A stretch of 64,000 nucleotides of DNA, taken from positions 2,812,001 through 2,876,000 of the forward strand of contig JAJNNQ010000003.1 of NCBI GenBank assembly GCA_027886175.1. The letters run 5' to 3'. A model generated the notes under the pieces. The model searched no databases and was not told where the DNA came from. It saw only the letters and a list, made by a program, of their open reading frames with translations. This document shows positions 62,254-64,000 of the stretch, piece after piece (within the stretch, counting starts at the first letter, position 1; each line of letters starts with the position of its first letter). The translations under genes were made by a program, and so were the position numbers. Source of the DNA: Phylloscopus collybita. Taxonomy: Eukaryota > Chordata > Aves > Passeriformes > Phylloscopidae.

Positions 62254-62345
62254 TCACAGAACCACAGAAGAGTTGGTTTTGAAAACACCTCAAAGATCAT
62301 CTCATTCCAAACCTCTACCATGGGCAGGGAACCTTCCACTCGAAG
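62254..62345 (-). mobile_element. CR1 LINE 3' fragment (short)
   Basis: Complement-strand CR1 tail: TTCACAGAACCACAGAAGAG, then CACCTCAAAGATCATCTCAT, then CTACCATGGGCAGGGAACCT and TCCACTCGAAGG. Only the extreme 3' end is present. Confidence 0.88.
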
Positions 62346-63114
62346 GATTTCACTTGATGATGCTTTGCTTGAAGATTTCAAACCAAATCAAGTCTCTGAT
62401 CTGCTGATAAATTCTTGGAAACCCCCACCCATGTTGGGGGTTTTCGGGAGCACCAAGGTTTTCCTTGGTCTGTTTCCAATCCAAGTGAAAAACCAATTGA
62501 TTTTGTGTGGGAGCAGAATAAGGGAAGTGCAGTGACTTCTGATAATGTCACCCTCTTAACGAACAACAGTGCTGGGGAGAGTTTTATGACAAAAACATTC
62601 ACATCTTAGAATGTGAAGCTCTAATTTTCAAGGTCCCTTGACCTCATTCAGCATAATTTCTCGTCCAGTGAATTGCTGAGACTTTTAATTCTCAAACATG
62701 CAATTTTCAGTGTACAGAAAAAAAATAATCAAGATTTGAATCCCATTCTGCCAGGTTGCCTCATACAACCTCACAACCCTCTTCTTTCTAAACCAAAGTA
62801 ATCCCTTTATTAGTGGTGAAACAAAATTAGAGAAGAGAAATTCTGTAGCTAAAGAGCTTAAAAGATAAATAAAAATATTCCTGTGATCCCTATCCCCCTC
62901 CAAATAGTCTTTGTACCATTTAAAAATAATGTCATTCAAAAGCTGCAGAAATACTTTGGAGTAGAAAACCGCCTTGCAAGATGCTGCAGGGTAGTGCAAG
63001 GTGTGAAGCTGGCAAGGAGAGAGGACTTTGAGGTCATGGAAAAGAAATGTTGGTAGAAAATTTTGATGTTTGGATGTTTAAGGTTAAATAGAGCAGAAAA
63101 AAAATAGAAGGGTG
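62346..63114. other. Noncoding DNA, no gene seen
   Basis: AT-rich single-copy sequence. ORFs up to about 100 codons with no domain. Confidence 0.5.
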
Positions 63115-63160
63115 GAAAATACAATTTTCAAATAGAAAATACAATTTTCAAATAGAAAAT
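63115..63160. repeat. 20-bp tandem duplication
   Basis: ACAATTTTCAAATAGAAAAT occurs twice in perfect succession (63121-63140 and 63141-63160), with a partial unit before it. It leads directly into the purine tract. Confidence 0.93.
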
Positions 63161-63167
63161 AGAGTAT

Positions 63168-63310
63168 GGAGGAAAAGAGAAAAGAGGAAAGAGGAAAAAG
63201 AGAGAAGAGAAGAGAAGAGAAGAGAAGAGAAGAGAAGAGAAGAGAAGAGAAGAGAAGAGAAGAGAAGAGAAGAGAAGAGAAGAGAAGAGAAGAGAAGAGA
63301 AGAGAAGAGA
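63168..63310. repeat. Polypurine tract with (AGAGA)n core
   Basis: 143 bp with no pyrimidine on the plus strand. The core at about 63199-63310 is roughly 22 units of AGAGA (pentanucleotide GAAGA/AGAGA). The minus-strand ORF of repeating F-S-S-L-L is an artefact. Mirror-symmetric polypurine of this length can adopt triplex (H-DNA) structure; that is known chemistry, not shown here. Confidence 0.95.
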
Positions 63311-64000
63311 TACAGGAAGTGTAAGATAGTTAAAGACTGGACAGACCATTTTACTTTTTGAAATTGTTGTAGAAACTTTTATGGAATATTTTGGTTTTAT
63401 TTTCCTGGTCATAAAACTTTTAAACCAAACCAACATCCAGCACTGGAGGAGGATGCACCTTTCCATTTCACCAGTTTTATTTTTCTCTAATCATCAGGTT
63501 TAGTAGCATCCTTCCACTGCCCCCAAAATCTAAAAATCATAAAATCACTGAGGTCTAAAAAAGAACTTTTTTGGCTTCTCTGGAGCTGTGCTGGCTGTTC
63601 CAGGCTGTTTAATCTGGGATGCAAACCTCCATCCCAGTGAGCAGTCCATGAACAAGAGCACATCATCCTGCCTATGGATCCATCCCCAAATCCCTGCAGC
63701 TGGCATCCCGCGGCGGCTCAGGGCTGCCCTCTTCTCTGCCACCATCCAAAAGTCCCCAAAGCCACCACACATTTCAGGGTAGGGTTGTGGGGTTGCTGGG
63801 TTTGGGTTTTTTGGATTTATTTTTAATAGAGAACGGTTCATTAGCTGGTTGTGCATAAGAAACTTTGTAACAACAACAATTGTTTAAACAAGTCAGTTTT
63901 CTCAAGATTCAATAATCTCCAGCTAGGAAGCAAGAAAGACACATAAAACTTGAGGGAAGCATAAAAACTCTCTGCAATAATCTAGTCCACCATTGGATTT
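63311..64000. other. Noncoding DNA, no gene seen
   Basis: Final stretch. It includes a CpG-bearing motif, CATCCCGCGGCGGCTCAGGG, near 63706, but no gene or recognised transposon. Confidence 0.45.

Noticed and set aside
63128..63466. 112-codon minus-strand ORF with an S-L-L-F-S repeat
   Set aside because: A pentanucleotide repeat lacks stop codons in several frames; this is not a gene.
1..64000. CRISPR array, tRNA, rRNA, bacterial operon or phage
   Set aside because: Direct repeats present are microsatellites or retroelement parts. No cloverleaf or rRNA sequence was recognised, and the overall composition and CR1 content are avian.

Overview
This window looks like intergenic or deep intronic DNA from a bird, most likely a songbird (Passeriformes). 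The bird call rests on at least eleven fragments of the CR1 LINE 3' end, on both strands, several still carrying the degenerate ATTCTATG-type tail or its complement. The songbird call is weaker. It rests on three LTR segments whose sequence resembles songbird endogenous retrovirus LTRs as I remember them; no search was run. The DNA is AT-rich and CpG-poor, with many homopolymers and simple repeats.

I found no protein-coding gene, exon or RNA gene that I can support. The open reading frames are short (224 codons at most). The longest lie in low-complexity A/C tracts, in LTR or CR1 sequence, or in a pentanucleotide repeat. Nothing resembles a known protein domain, and no run of splice-compatible coding exons stands out. 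I therefore annotate the window as repeats plus single-copy noncoding DNA, and give low-confidence pointers to stretches that look like conserved noncoding elements.

Layout. 1-9.8 kb: mostly single-copy DNA, two CR1 stubs, and the first copy of a 127-bp duplicated segment (7181). 9.8-13 kb: an ERVK-like LTR on the minus strand, the second copy of the duplicated segment (10529), a 327-bp almost pure A/C tract, a GAAT repeat, a small CpG cluster and a CR1. 13-28 kb: single-copy DNA with candidate regulatory stretches around 18.3, 20.0-20.8 and 27.8 kb, a GC-rich patch at 16.2 kb, a TCCA repeat and a second A/C tract. 28-32.3 kb: a solo LTR with a perfect 5-bp target-site duplication (28144-28776), a CpG-dense patch beside it, a long CR1, a third A/C tract and another CR1. 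32.3-43.4 kb: single-copy DNA, a pair of related repeats (35.9 and 36.7 kb), an LTR segment ending at 42749, and an A48/T46 pair facing each other. 43.4-64 kb: single-copy DNA with possible regulatory palindromes at 57.5 and 58.2 kb, more CR1, poly-A tracts, and a 143-bp uninterrupted purine tract at 63.2 kb.

I did not find an undescribed gene system. The best leads are the near-identical 127/128-bp duplication, the intact-ended solo LTR beside a CpG-dense patch, the repeated A/C tracts, and the possible conserved regulatory elements.
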